A stretch of DNA of 64,000 nucleotides, from the NCBI RefSeq assembly GCF_018613755.1, contig NZ_JAGGPP010000008.1, forward strand, positions 186,001 through 250,000. Direction: 5' to 3'. The stretch's first letter is position 1. Each line of letters opens with the position of its first letter. The notes beneath the pieces were generated by a model. The model was not told where the DNA came from and ran no database searches. It saw only the letters and a list, made by a program, of their open reading frames with translations. Both the position numbers and the translations under genes were made by a program. This DNA comes from Arthrobacter sp. ISL-72. Lineage in GTDB: Bacteria > Actinomycetota > Actinomycetes > Actinomycetales > Micrococcaceae. Shown piece after piece: positions 43,907 through 52,699 of the stretch.

Positions 43907-44522
43907 CTCTTCCACCTTCTCTCGTGTCCCACGGCTCCCCCCTGTCCAGCGGCCGGCACTGCGGCACGTCTGCGTCCCGTCCCTGGCCCCTGTCCGCCTC
44001 GAAAATCACGCCGGCCGGGAGATCATCGACGGCATCGAGGACGAAGTGTCGAAACTTCAGGGCTTCCGGAACATCCGGGATCACGGCGTCAGCACCGTGC
44101 CCGGTATCCAACGATATATTCCCGGAACGCAATACGCGCTGCCACAACGTCTGGCTGACGCCCACGTGTCGCACAGACCCGAGCGGGATCTGGATGTCCC
44201 GCCTGCGCAACATACCGTAACGGGCAACTATTCGTCTGCTGGTCAACACATACTGCGTGGCGTGCCATTTCAGCACCCGCGGCAGACAGTACCCCAACAG
44301 TATCCACGCAACGGCGCAGACGCACAGTGCGACAAGCCAAAAGGTCCATTCCCCGGTAATCAAGGGCACCAGCCTGGCGGGTTCACCTTTCACGATCCAG
44401 GCGCTCGCGTAGGCACCAAGGGCAGGAGTGACAATGAACAGCAGCCCCGGCCAAAAGAGCTTCCGGGGCTGGGGCCGGGTAACAGTGATGACCTGTTCAC
44501 CCGGCAGGAGGTCTTTACGCAT
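43896..44522 (-). CDS. bacterial PH-domain (DUF304/bPH2) membrane protein
   Basis: This 208-residue protein has two TM helices (about 24-42 and 60-80) followed by a bacterial PH fold (ATQYVLTSRRIVARYGMLRR, then IQIPLGSVRHVGVSQTLWQR). Such proteins are membrane-bound and of unknown biochemical role. In this arrangement they are commonly found beside birA in actinobacteria. The C-terminal 40 residues are charged and probably disordered. It overlaps birA upstream by eight bases and the cyclase gene downstream by 11, so the three form an operon. Confidence 0.88.
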   Translation of the reverse strand: MRKDLLPGEQVITVTRPQPRKLFWPGLLFIVTPALGAYASAWIVKGEPARLVPLITGEWTFWLVALCVCAVAWILLGYCLPRVLKWHATQYVLTSRRIVARYGMLRRRDIQIPLGSVRHVGVSQTLWQRVLRSGNISLDTGHGADAVIPDVPEALKFRHFVLDAVDDLPAGVIFEADRGQGRDADVPQCRPLDRGEPWDTREGGRDER

Positions 44523-45513
44523 ATCCGCTTTCCGCGGTGCCGCCCCCGGAACCCGACGGCGTCCACGGCCGGAGGTGGACCACGTCGCCGGCCGTCACGA
44601 CATGCTCGTGTTTGGCGTTGTCAACCACCAGCAGGGAGCCATATTCATCCAGGCGGGAGGCGTGCCCGATGATTTCGTGGTCGCCCGGCAGCTGCGCGCG
44701 CACCTGTTTTCCGAGCGTGGACATCGCGGACTCAACCCGCTTGTGCAGGGACGGTCCCCCGGCCATCCCGGCGGCTGGGTCGCCGTCGGCGTTGCAGAAG
44801 TTGCGGTAGAGCGCGGTAAAGCGCGAAAGGTAGCTCTTGAGCAGCGCCGTGCGGTCAACTGTCCGGGCGTTCTCCAGCAGCACGGACGTGGCCGTGGGAA
44901 CAGGCAGCTCCGAGGCGGTCAGGGTCACGTTCAGGCCGGTGCCGAGGATCACCGGCGGAACGGTGCCGTCACCCATGGGCCCGAGCTGTGCCAGGATGCC
45001 GGCGATCTTGCGGCCCCGGACCATAACGTCGTTGGGCCACTTGATTTCGGCCGGAATGCCGGCCGTTTCCAGAAGGGCTTCCCGCAGCGCCAAGGCCGCC
45101 AGCAGCGAGAACCAGGAGTAAGTGTGGGTGGGAAGCGGCCGCCCGTCCGAGTTTACCGGCCGGAGGACGACGGAAACCGAGACGGAGCTCAGCGGCGGAG
45201 CTTCCCAGTGCCGGTCAAGCCGGCCACGGGCCGCCGTCTGGTGCTCTGCGGTCAATACAGAGAGGTCAGGCCAGGCGTGCGGGTCCACAGTGACCCCCTG
45301 GAGGAGGTCCGTGTTAGTGGAGCCCGTCGAGTCCACCACCTTGAGCTGCGCTATGCCGTTGGCAGCGAGGAAATCCTCGCTGCCCAACTCGCTGCGATTG
45401 AGTCCATCCCGTTCAACAAACTCCGGCTCACGGCCGGAAGGCACCTCCCGGCTGTTCCCAGGGGACGACTGGTTGATCGGGTCCTGGCCGTCTGCAGGCT
45501 GCGGGGCTTCCAT
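44515..45513 (-). CDS. birA: biotin-[acetyl-CoA carboxylase] ligase (BirA, no DNA-binding domain)
   Basis: BirA activates biotin with ATP and attaches it to the biotin carrier domain of carboxylases, here most likely the BCCP encoded at 58205-60058. Motifs are the biotin-binding loop DSTGSTNTDL, AARGRLDRHWEAP (the GRGRxxR adenylate loop in variant form) and KWPNDVMVRGRKIAGIL. The regulatory helix-turn-helix of the E. coli enzyme is absent, as usual in actinobacteria. The N-terminal 40 residues are extra and polar. TAGGAT plus six bases precedes the ATG at 45511-45513, a leaderless arrangement. It is the first gene of the PH/cyclase transcript. Confidence 0.95.
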   Translation of the reverse strand: MEAPQPADGQDPINQSSPGNSREVPSGREPEFVERDGLNRSELGSEDFLAANGIAQLKVVDSTGSTNTDLLQGVTVDPHAWPDLSVLTAEHQTAARGRLDRHWEAPPLSSVSVSVVLRPVNSDGRPLPTHTYSWFSLLAALALREALLETAGIPAEIKWPNDVMVRGRKIAGILAQLGPMGDGTVPPVILGTGLNVTLTASELPVPTATSVLLENARTVDRTALLKSYLSRFTALYRNFCNADGDPAAGMAGGPSLHKRVESAMSTLGKQVRAQLPGDHEIIGHASRLDEYGSLLVVDNAKHEHVVTAGDVVHLRPWTPSGSGGGTAESGYA

Positions 45514-45519
45514 ATTTGA

Positions 45520-45525
45520 ATCCTA
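45520..45525 (-). promoter_or_regulatory. leaderless -10 of birA
   Basis: The minus strand reads TAGGAT, then six bases, then the birA ATG. Transcription should therefore start at or next to the start codon. Confidence 0.55.
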
Positions 45526-45563
45526 CCGAGTTGCCGAAGCTCCGGCGGCGGGCCGCGGGGTTC

Positions 45564-46454
45564 TCAGAGGAAAATGTCAGGGACCAGTTGATCCTCCGGC
45601 GCGCCGAGGCTGTACGGGGAGAAATCCGTCACACCCGCCGCGGCAAGCACCTGCTCATCGGTGTAGAAATTGCCGCTCCGGGAGCCGCCTTCGCGGAGGG
45701 CGTTGCCAGCCGTCAGAACGGCATGCGCCGCATCGGCCATGATCGCGGGCCCGCGTGCCGCCTTGGCCATGTTCCCGCCTCCCGGCATGTTGCGGATGGC
45801 TGCGGTATCGATCAGGGTGCAGGGCCAGAGTGAGTTGACGTTGATGCTGTCTCCCTTGAGTTCCTCCGCCAGGCCAAGGGTGGTGAGGCTCATTCCGTAT
45901 TTGGCCATGGTGTAGGCCAAATGCATCCCGGCCCATTTCGGATCGAGGTTCAGGGGCGGCGAGAGGGTCAGGATGTTCGCGAACGATGAGCGGCGGAGCG
46001 CCGGCAGTGCAAGCTTGGACAGCAGGAAGGTCCCGCGGACGTTGATGTCCTGCATAAGGTCGTAGCGCTTCATGTCCACTGCGTCCGTCGTGGACAGATC
46101 AATGGCGGAAGCGTTATTGATGACGATGTCGATTCCGCCGAAGCGTTCGACGGCGGCAGCAACCGCCCCGGCCACGTCCTCGTCATTGCGCACGTCGCCG
46201 ACGATCGGGAGCGCCTGGCCGCCGGCCGCTTCCAGCTGTTCAGCGGCGCTGTAGACCGTTCCTTCGAGTTTCGCGTGCGGCTGGCCGGTCTTGGCCATCA
46301 GCACTATGTTCGCGCCGTCGCTTGCGGCGCGGGCGGCGATGGCCAGGCCGATGCCGCGGCTCCCGCCCGACATTAAAATCGTTCGGCCTTGGAGGGAACC
46401 GGCGGCCTGGTACGGCGCTGCGGCGGTGCCCGAAGCATCGTTGCTTGAAGTCAT
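45564..46454 (-). CDS. short-chain dehydrogenase, HSDL2-like
   Basis: This 296-residue NAD(P)-dependent oxidoreductase has a Rossmann motif GGSRGIG, the stabilising NNASAI, a catalytic Ser in ILTLSPPLNL and YTMAKYG as the Tyr-Lys pair. The MAKTGQPHAKLEGTVYSAA stretch and the NSLWPCTLIDTAAIRN region are typical of the HSDL2-like group, proteins linked to fatty-acid or isoprenoid degradation. The ATG at 46452-46454 follows TAGAGT by six bases, so the message is probably leaderless. A perfect palindrome over the -35 suggests repression, perhaps by a TetR-type acyl-CoA-responsive regulator. It is divergent from the acyl-CoA carboxylase beta gene. Confidence 0.9.
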   Translation of the reverse strand: MTSSNDASGTAAAPYQAAGSLQGRTILMSGGSRGIGLAIAARAASDGANIVLMAKTGQPHAKLEGTVYSAAEQLEAAGGQALPIVGDVRNDEDVAGAVAAAVERFGGIDIVINNASAIDLSTTDAVDMKRYDLMQDINVRGTFLLSKLALPALRRSSFANILTLSPPLNLDPKWAGMHLAYTMAKYGMSLTTLGLAEELKGDSINVNSLWPCTLIDTAAIRNMPGGGNMAKAARGPAIMADAAHAVLTAGNALREGGSRSGNFYTDEQVLAAAGVTDFSPYSLGAPEDQLVPDIFL

Positions 46455-46460
46455 AGGGAC

Positions 46461-46497
46461 ACTCTAACCGAAGTATGTTACTTACGGGTAACATACT
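46461..46497 (-). promoter_or_regulatory. SDR promoter with overlapping palindromic operator
   Basis: The -10 TAGAGT (46461-46466, minus strand) lies six bases from the ATG. AGTATGTTAC at 46472-46481 and GTAACATACT at 46488-46497 form a perfect inverted repeat with ten-base arms and a six-base spacer. The repeat covers the expected -35, so a bound protein would block RNA polymerase. Size and form suit a TetR-family repressor, whose gene is not adjacent. Confidence 0.7.
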
Positions 46498-46523
46498 GCT
46501 TGCCGCTGCTCAAGGGCAGAAAA

Positions 46524-46540
46524 TTGTAGGGTTTCTACAG
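46524..46540 (+). promoter_or_regulatory. TTGTAG-N5-CTACA palindrome upstream of the acyl-CoA carboxylase beta gene
   Basis: TTGTAG, five bases, CTACAG lies about 23 bases upstream of a TAGACT -10 candidate (46563-46568) for the beta-subunit gene. The same arms, longer and perfect, occur at 58096-58114 before the biotin carboxylase gene. Shared control of the two halves of one enzyme is the inference. Confidence 0.55.
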
Positions 46541-46661
46541 CGGTCCGGGCCAACTGCCTCATTAGACTAGCCAGCAGGGTCCTGTTTTTGTGCGGAAGCT
46601 ACTTAAGGCGCCCCCGAACCACAGGACCAGCGACAATCAGCTACAGAGCCGGAGACACTTG

Positions 46662-48245
46662 ATGAGCCACGATCTGACAACGACAGCGGGAAAGATCGCA
46701 GACTTCCGCGACCGCCAGGCGCGTGCAGAGCAGCCATCCGGCCCGGAGGCCATCGAGAAGCAGCACGCCCGCGGCAAGAACACCGCGCGCGAACGCATCG
46801 ATCATCTCGTGGACGAGGGATCCTTCGTCGAGTTCGACGCACTCGCCGTGCACCGCTCCACTGCCTTCGGCATGGAGAAAAAGAAGCCGCTCGGCGACGG
46901 CTTGGTGTCAGGCTACGGAACTGTGGATGGCCGTCCCGTCGCGGTCTACAGCCAGGACTTCTCGGTCTACGGCGGCTCGCTGAGCCAGGTCAACGGCGAG
47001 AAGATCGTCAAGGTTCAGGAGTTTGCGCTCCGCAACGGCTGCCCTGTGGTGGGCATCCTCGACGGCGGCGGGGCCCGCATCCAGGAAGGCGTCGCCTCCC
47101 TGGCCATGTTCGCGGACATCTTCCGCAACAACGTCCACGCTTCCGGCGTCGTCCCCCAGATCTCCCTGATCATGGGCCCGTCGGCTGGCGGCGCCGCCTA
47201 CTCCCCCGCCCTGACCGACTACGTGGTCATGGTGGACAAGACCTCGCACATGTTCATCACCGGCCCCGACGTCATCAAGACGGTCACCGGTGAGGACGTC
47301 GACATGGAAACACTGGGCGGCGCGCGGCAGCACAACGCCACCACCGGCACCTCCACCTACCTGGCCGCGGACGAAGGGGACGCCATCGAATTCGTCCGCG
47401 AACTCCTGGACTTCCTGCCCTCCAACAACCTGTCCGAGGCACCGGTACTGGAGCACCAGCAGGAACTGGACATCGACGACGACGACCTCGCCCTCGACGT
47501 GCTCATCCCGGACTCCGCGAACCAGCCCTACGACATGCGCAAGATCGTGGAGCAGATCGTCGATGACGGCCACTTCCTGGAGATGCAGTCCCTCTACGCG
47601 CCCAACGTGATGATCGGCTATGGCCGCATCGAAGGTCACACCGTGGGCATCGTCGCCAACCAGCCCATGCAGTTCGCGGGCACCCTGGACATCTCGGCTT
47701 CGGAAAAAGCCGCGCGCTTCGTGCGGCACTGCGACGCCTTCAACATCCCCATCATCACGCTGGTGGATGTTCCCGGCTTCCTGCCCGGCAAGGACCAGGA
47801 ATTCCAGGGGATCATCCGCCGCGGCGCCAAGCTCCTATACGCCTACGCCGAAGCCACCGTTCCCAAAGTCACCGTGATCACCCGCAAGGCCTACGGCGGA
47901 GCGTACATTGTCATGGGCTCCAAGAAGCTCGGCGCGGACCTGAACCTGGCCTGGCCCACGGCGCAGATCGGCGTGATGGGTGCCCAGGGCGCCGTCAACA
48001 TCCTGTACCGCCGCGAACTCGCCGCTGTCGCGGAGGCCGGCGGCGACGTCGAGGCCAAGCGCGCCGACGTCATCCGGCAGTACGAGGAAGAGCTGCTCAA
48101 CCCGTACCAGGCGGCCCAGCTTGGCTACGTGGACGCCGTCATCGCTCCGTCCGAAACCCGGGTGCAGATCATCAAGGGCCTGCGCGCCCTGCGGGACAAG
48201 CGTGCCAGCCTGCCCGCCAAGAAGCACGGAAACATCCCGCTGTGA
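46662..48245 (+). CDS. acyl-CoA carboxylase beta subunit (carboxyltransferase, AccD/PccB type)
   Basis: This 527-residue carboxyltransferase moves CO2 from carboxybiotin to acetyl- or propionyl-CoA to give malonyl- or methylmalonyl-CoA. It has the N-terminal segment [20 protein letters not shown], the oxyanion-hole glycines in [13 protein letters not shown] and [17 protein letters not shown], and the second-half [18 protein letters not shown] chose the ATG at 46662-46664 because GGAGA lies six bases upstream. An upstream in-frame start at 46590 has no such site. The stop overlaps the epsilon gene (GTGA). Substrate choice cannot be decided by eye. Confidence 0.95.
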   Translation: MSHDLTTTAGKIADFRDRQARAEQPSGPEAIEKQHARGKNTARERIDHLVDEGSFVEFDALAVHRSTAFGMEKKKPLGDGLVSGYGTVDGRPVAVYSQDFSVYGGSLSQVNGEKIVKVQEFALRNGCPVVGILDGGGARIQEGVASLAMFADIFRNNVHASGVVPQISLIMGPSAGGAAYSPALTDYVVMVDKTSHMFITGPDVIKTVTGEDVDMETLGGARQHNATTGTSTYLAADEGDAIEFVRELLDFLPSNNLSEAPVLEHQQELDIDDDDLALDVLIPDSANQPYDMRKIVEQIVDDGHFLEMQSLYAPNVMIGYGRIEGHTVGIVANQPMQFAGTLDISASEKAARFVRHCDAFNIPIITLVDVPGFLPGKDQEFQGIIRRGAKLLYAYAEATVPKVTVITRKAYGGAYIVMGSKKLGADLNLAWPTAQIGVMGAQGAVNILYRRELAAVAEAGGDVEAKRADVIRQYEEELLNPYQAAQLGYVDAVIAPSETRVQIIKGLRALRDKRASLPAKKHGNIPL

Positions 48246-48487
48246 TCCCCAACCACGCCGAGCCGGCAGTTGAGCCGGCCGCCGAAGCTGCCGAACCCCT
48301 TTTCTCCGTGGTCAAGGGCGAACCGACGGACGTGGAGCTCGCGGCGCTGACCGCCGTCGTACTTTCGCTCGGTAGCGCAGCGGCGCAAGGTGAGAAGAAG
48401 CCCACCGTCCGCCACTGGGTCCGCCGGCAGCAGCTGCGGCTGGCCCCCACTCCGGGGCCGGGCGCCTGGAGGCGCAGCCGAGGCTAA
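48242..48487 (+). CDS. acyl-CoA carboxylase epsilon subunit
   Basis: This 81-residue protein begins at a GTG that overlaps the beta-subunit stop. The core [20 protein letters not shown] is the family signature, and the C-terminus is basic with HWVRR. Epsilon subunits are small actinobacterial proteins that strengthen alpha-beta assembly and raise carboxylase activity. The tight overlap supports stoichiometric production with beta. Confidence 0.92.
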   Translation: MIPNHAEPAVEPAAEAAEPLFSVVKGEPTDVELAALTAVVLSLGSAAAQGEKKPTVRHWVRRQQLRLAPTPGPGAWRRSRG

Positions 48488-48492
48488 AGCGT

Positions 48493-48498
48493 TAGTCT
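48493..48498 (+). promoter_or_regulatory. leaderless -10 of the DUF885 gene
   Basis: TAGTCT is followed by six bases and then the GTG start at 48505. It is the same hexamer and spacing as before maf at 57394-57399. Confidence 0.55.
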
Positions 48499-48504
48499 CG
48501 TGGA

Positions 48505-50190
48505 GTGACTACCGAATCCGCAGCCTCCGTGCGCCCCCAAACCGCCATTGACGCCGTCGCAGACGCGTACACGGACACCCTGATCAGGCTCAATCCGAGC
48601 TTCGCAACCACACTCGGCGTGCCCGGGAGCGAAACTGAATTCCAGGACTTCTCGCCGGCCGGGATCGAAGAGTTCATCGCGGCGGCGCGGGAGGCCCTCG
48701 GTGCCCTGGAGGGGCTGGAGCCGGCGGACGAGGTGGACGCCGTCACGCTGGATGCGATGCGGGAACGGCTGGGGCTGCAAATCGAAGTCCACGAGTCCGG
48801 CTGGGACACCGCGGACCTGAACAACATTTCCTCGCCGGCGCAGGACATCCGGGCAATTTTTGACCTGATGCCCACCGATTCCACCGAGCACTGGGAGCAC
48901 ATCGCCGGCCGCGCGCACAGCGTTCCGGACGCGATCGACGGTTACATCGAATCGCTGCAGTCCGCCAAGGAGCAGGGCAAGGTCTCGGCCGCCCGGCAGG
49001 TGTCCATCGTCATTGAGCAGGCCACCAAATACGCCGCCGAGGACGGCTTCTTCGCGAAGCTGGCTGCCGGCGCGGACGCCCAGAAGGCCCCGTTTTCACG
49101 GGAACTGCAGGCAAAGCTCGACGACGGCGCTGCCGCGGCGCGCGCGGCCTACGCGAAGCTGGCCGATTTCCTGTCCACTGAACTGCTGCCCGTTGCCCCG
49201 GCCAAGGATGCCGTGGGCCGTGAGCGCTACGCCCTGGCATCCCGGGGCTTCCTTGGCGCGGCGGTGGATTTTGACGAGACGTATGCCTGGGGCGTGCAGG
49301 AACTTGAGCGCCTCATTGCCGAACAGGAACGCGTCGCCAACGAAATCCGCCCGGGCGCCTCGGTGGAGGAAGCCAAGGAGATCCTCAACACTGATCCCAC
49401 GCGCCAGCTCAAGGGCACGGATGCGCTCAAGGCCTGGATGCAGGGCCTCTCGGACAAAGCCGTGGCCGATCTCGCGGGCGTGCACTTCGAGATTCCGGAC
49501 GTCATGAAGACCCTCGAGTGCCTGATCGCTCCCACGGACGAGGGCGGCATCTACTACACGGGACCGTCCGACGACTTCAGCCGCCCGGGCCGGATGTGGT
49601 GGTCCGTCCCCGCCGGCGAGGACACCTTCACCACGTGGGCCGAGACCACCACGGTGTTCCACGAAGGCGTTCCCGGGCACCACCTCCAGGTCGCAACGGC
49701 CGTTTACCGGCGGGAGCTGCTCAACAAGTGGCGCCGCAATGTGTGCTGGACGTCGGGCCACGGCGAGGGCTGGGCACTTTACGCCGAGAACCTGATGCAG
49801 GAGCTCGGCTACCTCAAGGACCCGGGCGACCATATGGGCATGCTGGACATGCAGCGCATGCGGGCCGCGCGGGTGGTGTTCGACATCGGCGTGCACCTGG
49901 AACGGGAGGTTCCGGAACGCTGGGGCAGCGGCACCTGGACCCCGGAGAAGGGCTACGACTTCCTGAAGGAGAACCTGGCGATCAGCGAGGGCCAGCTCAA
50001 CTTCGAGTTCGCCCGCTATCTGGGGTGGCCGGGCCAGGCGCCGTCCTACAAGGTGGGTCAGCGCCTCTGGGAGCAGATCCGCGCCGAGCTCGAGGCCCGC
50101 CCCGGCTTCGACCTCAAGACCTTCCACACCCAGGCCCTGAACATCGGCTCGGTGGGCCTGGACACCCTAAAGCGCGCACTGCTGGGGTAG
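48505..50190 (+). CDS. DUF885 family zinc metallopeptidase-like protein
   Basis: This 561-residue cytoplasmic protein belongs to DUF885. The zinc motif is FHEGVPGHHLQ (HExxPGHH form) and the third ligand region HGEGWALYAENLM is typical. The N-terminal half is helical with no signal peptide. Family members are predicted peptidases, mostly without known substrates. The GTG start follows TAGTCT by six bases, which supports a leaderless message. It lies just after the epsilon subunit gene but has its own promoter. Confidence 0.9.
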   Translation: MTTESAASVRPQTAIDAVADAYTDTLIRLNPSFATTLGVPGSETEFQDFSPAGIEEFIAAAREALGALEGLEPADEVDAVTLDAMRERLGLQIEVHESGWDTADLNNISSPAQDIRAIFDLMPTDSTEHWEHIAGRAHSVPDAIDGYIESLQSAKEQGKVSAARQVSIVIEQATKYAAEDGFFAKLAAGADAQKAPFSRELQAKLDDGAAAARAAYAKLADFLSTELLPVAPAKDAVGRERYALASRGFLGAAVDFDETYAWGVQELERLIAEQERVANEIRPGASVEEAKEILNTDPTRQLKGTDALKAWMQGLSDKAVADLAGVHFEIPDVMKTLECLIAPTDEGGIYYTGPSDDFSRPGRMWWSVPAGEDTFTTWAETTTVFHEGVPGHHLQVATAVYRRELLNKWRRNVCWTSGHGEGWALYAENLMQELGYLKDPGDHMGMLDMQRMRAARVVFDIGVHLEREVPERWGSGTWTPEKGYDFLKENLAISEGQLNFEFARYLGWPGQAPSYKVGQRLWEQIRAELEARPGFDLKTFHTQALNIGSVGLDTLKRALLG

Positions 50191-50246
50191 CAAGGGCCGG
50201 GGTGCCCCACTCCTCGCCGGCGTGCTCCACTTCCTCAAGCGCCGGC

Positions 50247-50309
50247 GAGTTTTTGTCCAGATAACGCGAGGTAAACGCCTCGGAAGTCGCGTTATCTGGA
50301 CAAAAACTC
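50247..50309. repeat. long perfect intergenic palindrome
   Basis: Arms of 23 bases at 50247-50269 (GAGTTTTTGTCCAGATAACG plus CGA) and 50287-50309 are perfect reverse complements around a 17-base loop. Inside the loop CGAGG and CCTCG can pair too. It lies between DUF885 and dctA, both on the plus strand. The run of T before TGTCC in one direction and of A in the other would support termination in either direction. It may also be a dispersed palindromic element. Confidence 0.75.
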
Positions 50310-50463
50310 CCAGCCGTGGCGAGACGTTTGCCACAAGCGCGCCGGGAATAACTTCACAAAAAGGCCCGAAATGCGCCGTTTTTCGAGGGAGTTCCGCCAT
50401 AATGACGTTTTTATTCCCGTAACATTTCTCAACGTGCGTTCGTGGTGGTATGGGGAAGACGCC

Positions 50464-50469
50464 TAGCGT
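50464..50469 (+). promoter_or_regulatory. leaderless -10 of the dctA-like gene
   Basis: TAGCGT, six bases, then the GTG start at 50476. Nine-base arms CGGGAATAA (50343-50351) and TTATTCCCG (50411-50419) lie upstream and could be a regulator site. Confidence 0.5.
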
Positions 50470-50475
50470 ATTCGG

Positions 50476-51918
50476 GTGACCACTCAAACCAGCACCCCCT
50501 CCCCCGCAGGAAACACCGGTTTCCGGCTGCCCAAATGGGCCGGATCGTTCGGCTTCCAGATCATCGCCGCCCTGATCGTCGGCCTGGGCCTTGGCCTCCT
50601 CGCCAAGTACACGGGCAGCACCAAGGCGAGCCCCAACGCCCTCGGCGCCACCCTGCAGACCATCGGCTCGAGCTACGTCTCGCTGTTGCAGACCGCCGTG
50701 GTCCCCCTCATCTTCACCGCCGTTGTCAGTTCCATCTCGAACCTCCGGCAGGTCTCCAACGCGGCCAAACTGGCGTGGAACACACTGCTCTGGTTCGCCA
50801 TCACGTCGCTGGTCGCCGTACTGATCGGCATCGGCCTGGGCGTTCTGCTGCAGCCGGGCGCCAACACCGGCATCACCCAGGAGGCCAAGTACTCCGGCAA
50901 GTCCGGTGACTGGTGGTCCTTCCTGGTCGGGCTGTTCCCGAAGAACTTCCTGGGCCTGGGCGCCAGCACCACCGTCACCGACGGCGTGGCCACCACCGCC
51001 GTCAGCTTCAACGTCCTGCAGATCCTGGTGATAGCGATCGCCGTCGGCGTGGCCGCCCTAAAGGTGGGCAAGGCCGCCGAGCCGTTCCTCAACCTCAACG
51101 CCTCCGCCCTCGCCGTCATTCAGAAGGTGCTGTGGTGGATCATCCGGATTGCGCCGCTGGGCACAGTCGGCCTCATCGGCAACGCCGTGGCCGTCTACGG
51201 CTGGGACACGATCGGTTCGCTGGGCAAGTTCACGTTCGCCATCTACGCAGGCCTGGCCCTGGTGCTGTTCGTGGTCTACCCGGTCCTGGTCCGTACGCAC
51301 GGCCTGTCCATCAAGCAGTACTTCTCGGGCGTCTGGCCGGCTGTGCAGCTGGCGTTTGTGTCCCGCTCCTCCGTGGGCACCCTGCCCCTGACCCAGCGCG
51401 TCACCGAACGGAACCTGGGCGTCCCCCGCGCCTATGCCTCCTTCGCCGTGCCTCTCGGAGCCACCACCAAGATGGACGGCTGCGCCGCGATCTACCCGGC
51501 CATCTCCGCGATCTTCGTGGCCCAGTTCTTCGGGGTCCAGCTCGACTTCAGCCAGTACGTGCTGATCGCCCTTGTCTCCGTGCTGGGGTCTGCCGCAACG
51601 GCCGGCACCACCGGCGCCGTCGTCATGCTGACCCTGACCCTCTCCACGCTGGGCCTGCCGCTGGCCGGCGTCGGCCTCCTGTTGGCGATCGATCCGATCC
51701 TTGACATGGGCCGCACCGCGGTAAACGTCGCCGGGCAGGCGCTCGTCCCCGCGATCGTTGCCAAGCGCCAGGGCATCCTCGACGAGTCGCTGTACAACGC
51801 ACCGCGCAACGGTGATCCCTTCGCCGATGACTCCGCCGGCGCCGTTGACGGTTCGGCTACGGATCCGACGGCGGCACCTGCCGCCGGGGGCCGCGCACTG
51901 GCTGACGCCAAGGCCTAG
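50476..51918 (+). CDS. DctA-type dicarboxylate:cation symporter (DAACS family)
   Basis: This is a 480-residue inner-membrane importer of C4-dicarboxylates or acidic amino acids with Na+ or H+. Family marks are the N-terminal FQIIAALIVGLGLGLL, the Ser-rich hairpin AFVSRSSVGTLPLT, the unwound TM7 segment ATTKMDGCAAIYP, hairpin 2 TAGTTGAVVM and TM8 IDPILDMGRTAVNVAGQA, all of which form the substrate and cation sites. The last 60 residues are acidic and cytoplasmic. The start follows a leaderless-type promoter, and a strong hairpin terminator follows the stop, so it is monocistronic. Confidence 0.93.
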   Translation: MTTQTSTPSPAGNTGFRLPKWAGSFGFQIIAALIVGLGLGLLAKYTGSTKASPNALGATLQTIGSSYVSLLQTAVVPLIFTAVVSSISNLRQVSNAAKLAWNTLLWFAITSLVAVLIGIGLGVLLQPGANTGITQEAKYSGKSGDWWSFLVGLFPKNFLGLGASTTVTDGVATTAVSFNVLQILVIAIAVGVAALKVGKAAEPFLNLNASALAVIQKVLWWIIRIAPLGTVGLIGNAVAVYGWDTIGSLGKFTFAIYAGLALVLFVVYPVLVRTHGLSIKQYFSGVWPAVQLAFVSRSSVGTLPLTQRVTERNLGVPRAYASFAVPLGATTKMDGCAAIYPAISAIFVAQFFGVQLDFSQYVLIALVSVLGSAATAGTTGAVVMLTLTLSTLGLPLAGVGLLLAIDPILDMGRTAVNVAGQALVPAIVAKRQGILDESLYNAPRNGDPFADDSAGAVDGSATDPTAAPAAGGRALADAKA

Positions 51919-51937
51919 TCACCGAATCGGTCAGTTA

Positions 51938-51979
51938 CGCAGCAGTCCCCGGGAGGTCTCCCGGGGACTGCTGCGTTTT
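51938..51979 (+). terminator. Rho-independent terminator after the dctA-like gene
   Basis: The 17-base arms at 51938-51954 and 51959-51975 (CGCAGCAGTCCCCGGGA and complement) are perfect with a four-base loop and are followed by TTTT. It lies between convergent genes and could serve both. Confidence 0.92.
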
Positions 51980-52008
51980 CGGTGTGTCTTCGGGTGGCCA
52001 CGTAGGGG

Positions 52009-52554
52009 CTAGTGACCGCCGATCACGCCGTTCTTCACAGCCTTGGTGACGGCGTCCGCTTCGGCCTGGGTTAGCTTGCCATCGGCAACGGCGTTGTCCA
52101 GGCGGGATTTCAGCGCCGCTGCGCGCTCCGACTGGGCCTCGGCGCGCAACTCCTCCAGCGCGGCAGTGACCTTGGCTTCGTCAATGCCCAGTGACTCCGC
52201 GAGTGATTTGGCAAGGGCGGCTTCCATGGCGGCAGGGTCCGGCTTTTCGCCCTCGGCCGGGCGGGTGGGGGGCCTGTTGGCGTCACGGAACGCCTTCAGG
52301 GCGTCGGTGACTTTAGCCTCATCGACACCGAGCTTGGCAGCGAGCGCAGACGCATCCACACCGCCTCCGTGCCCGTGGCGGCCACCCTTGTGCCCGCGCT
52401 CGTGGCCGTCATTGTTCGCGCCGGCCGACGCACTTGCTGTCGGCGTGGGTGTCGGCGTGGTGGCCGCCGACGCGAAGCCGCTGACGCCAATCCCGGCTCC
52501 GATAACCAGGGCCGCGGCGCCCAGGCCCAGGCCCAACTGCTTTCTGCTTGACAT
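52009..52554 (-). CDS. small secreted helical protein with two repeats
   Basis: This 181-residue protein was not recognised as a named family. It has an N-terminal signal peptide (about 1-35, ending near GFASA), a Thr/Pro spacer, a His/Gly-rich stretch (HERGHKGGRHGHGGG) and two related helical units, AAKLGVDEAKVTDALKAF and AESLGIDEAKVTAALEEL. The His-rich stretch might bind metal. AGGAG lies seven bases before the ATG at 52552-52554, which I prefer over a start at 52644 lacking a site. It is divergent from tetR and convergent with the dctA-like gene. Confidence 0.75.
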   Translation of the reverse strand: MSSRKQLGLGLGAAALVIGAGIGVSGFASAATTPTPTPTASASAGANNDGHERGHKGGRHGHGGGVDASALAAKLGVDEAKVTDALKAFRDANRPPTRPAEGEKPDPAAMEAALAKSLAESLGIDEAKVTAALEELRAEAQSERAAALKSRLDNAVADGKLTQAEADAVTKAVKNGVIGGH

Positions 52555-52699
52555 GGCACGTCTCCTCGATCTGCCGCCGCAGTGCGGCCGTTTCCGGTGG
52601 TAGATACAGTTCACCTCCCTTCCCCAAGACTGCGGCAACCACATAAGGATGAGCTGTCATGAAGCTGTTAGGAGGCTGTGAATCGGTGCTGCCAAGAAC

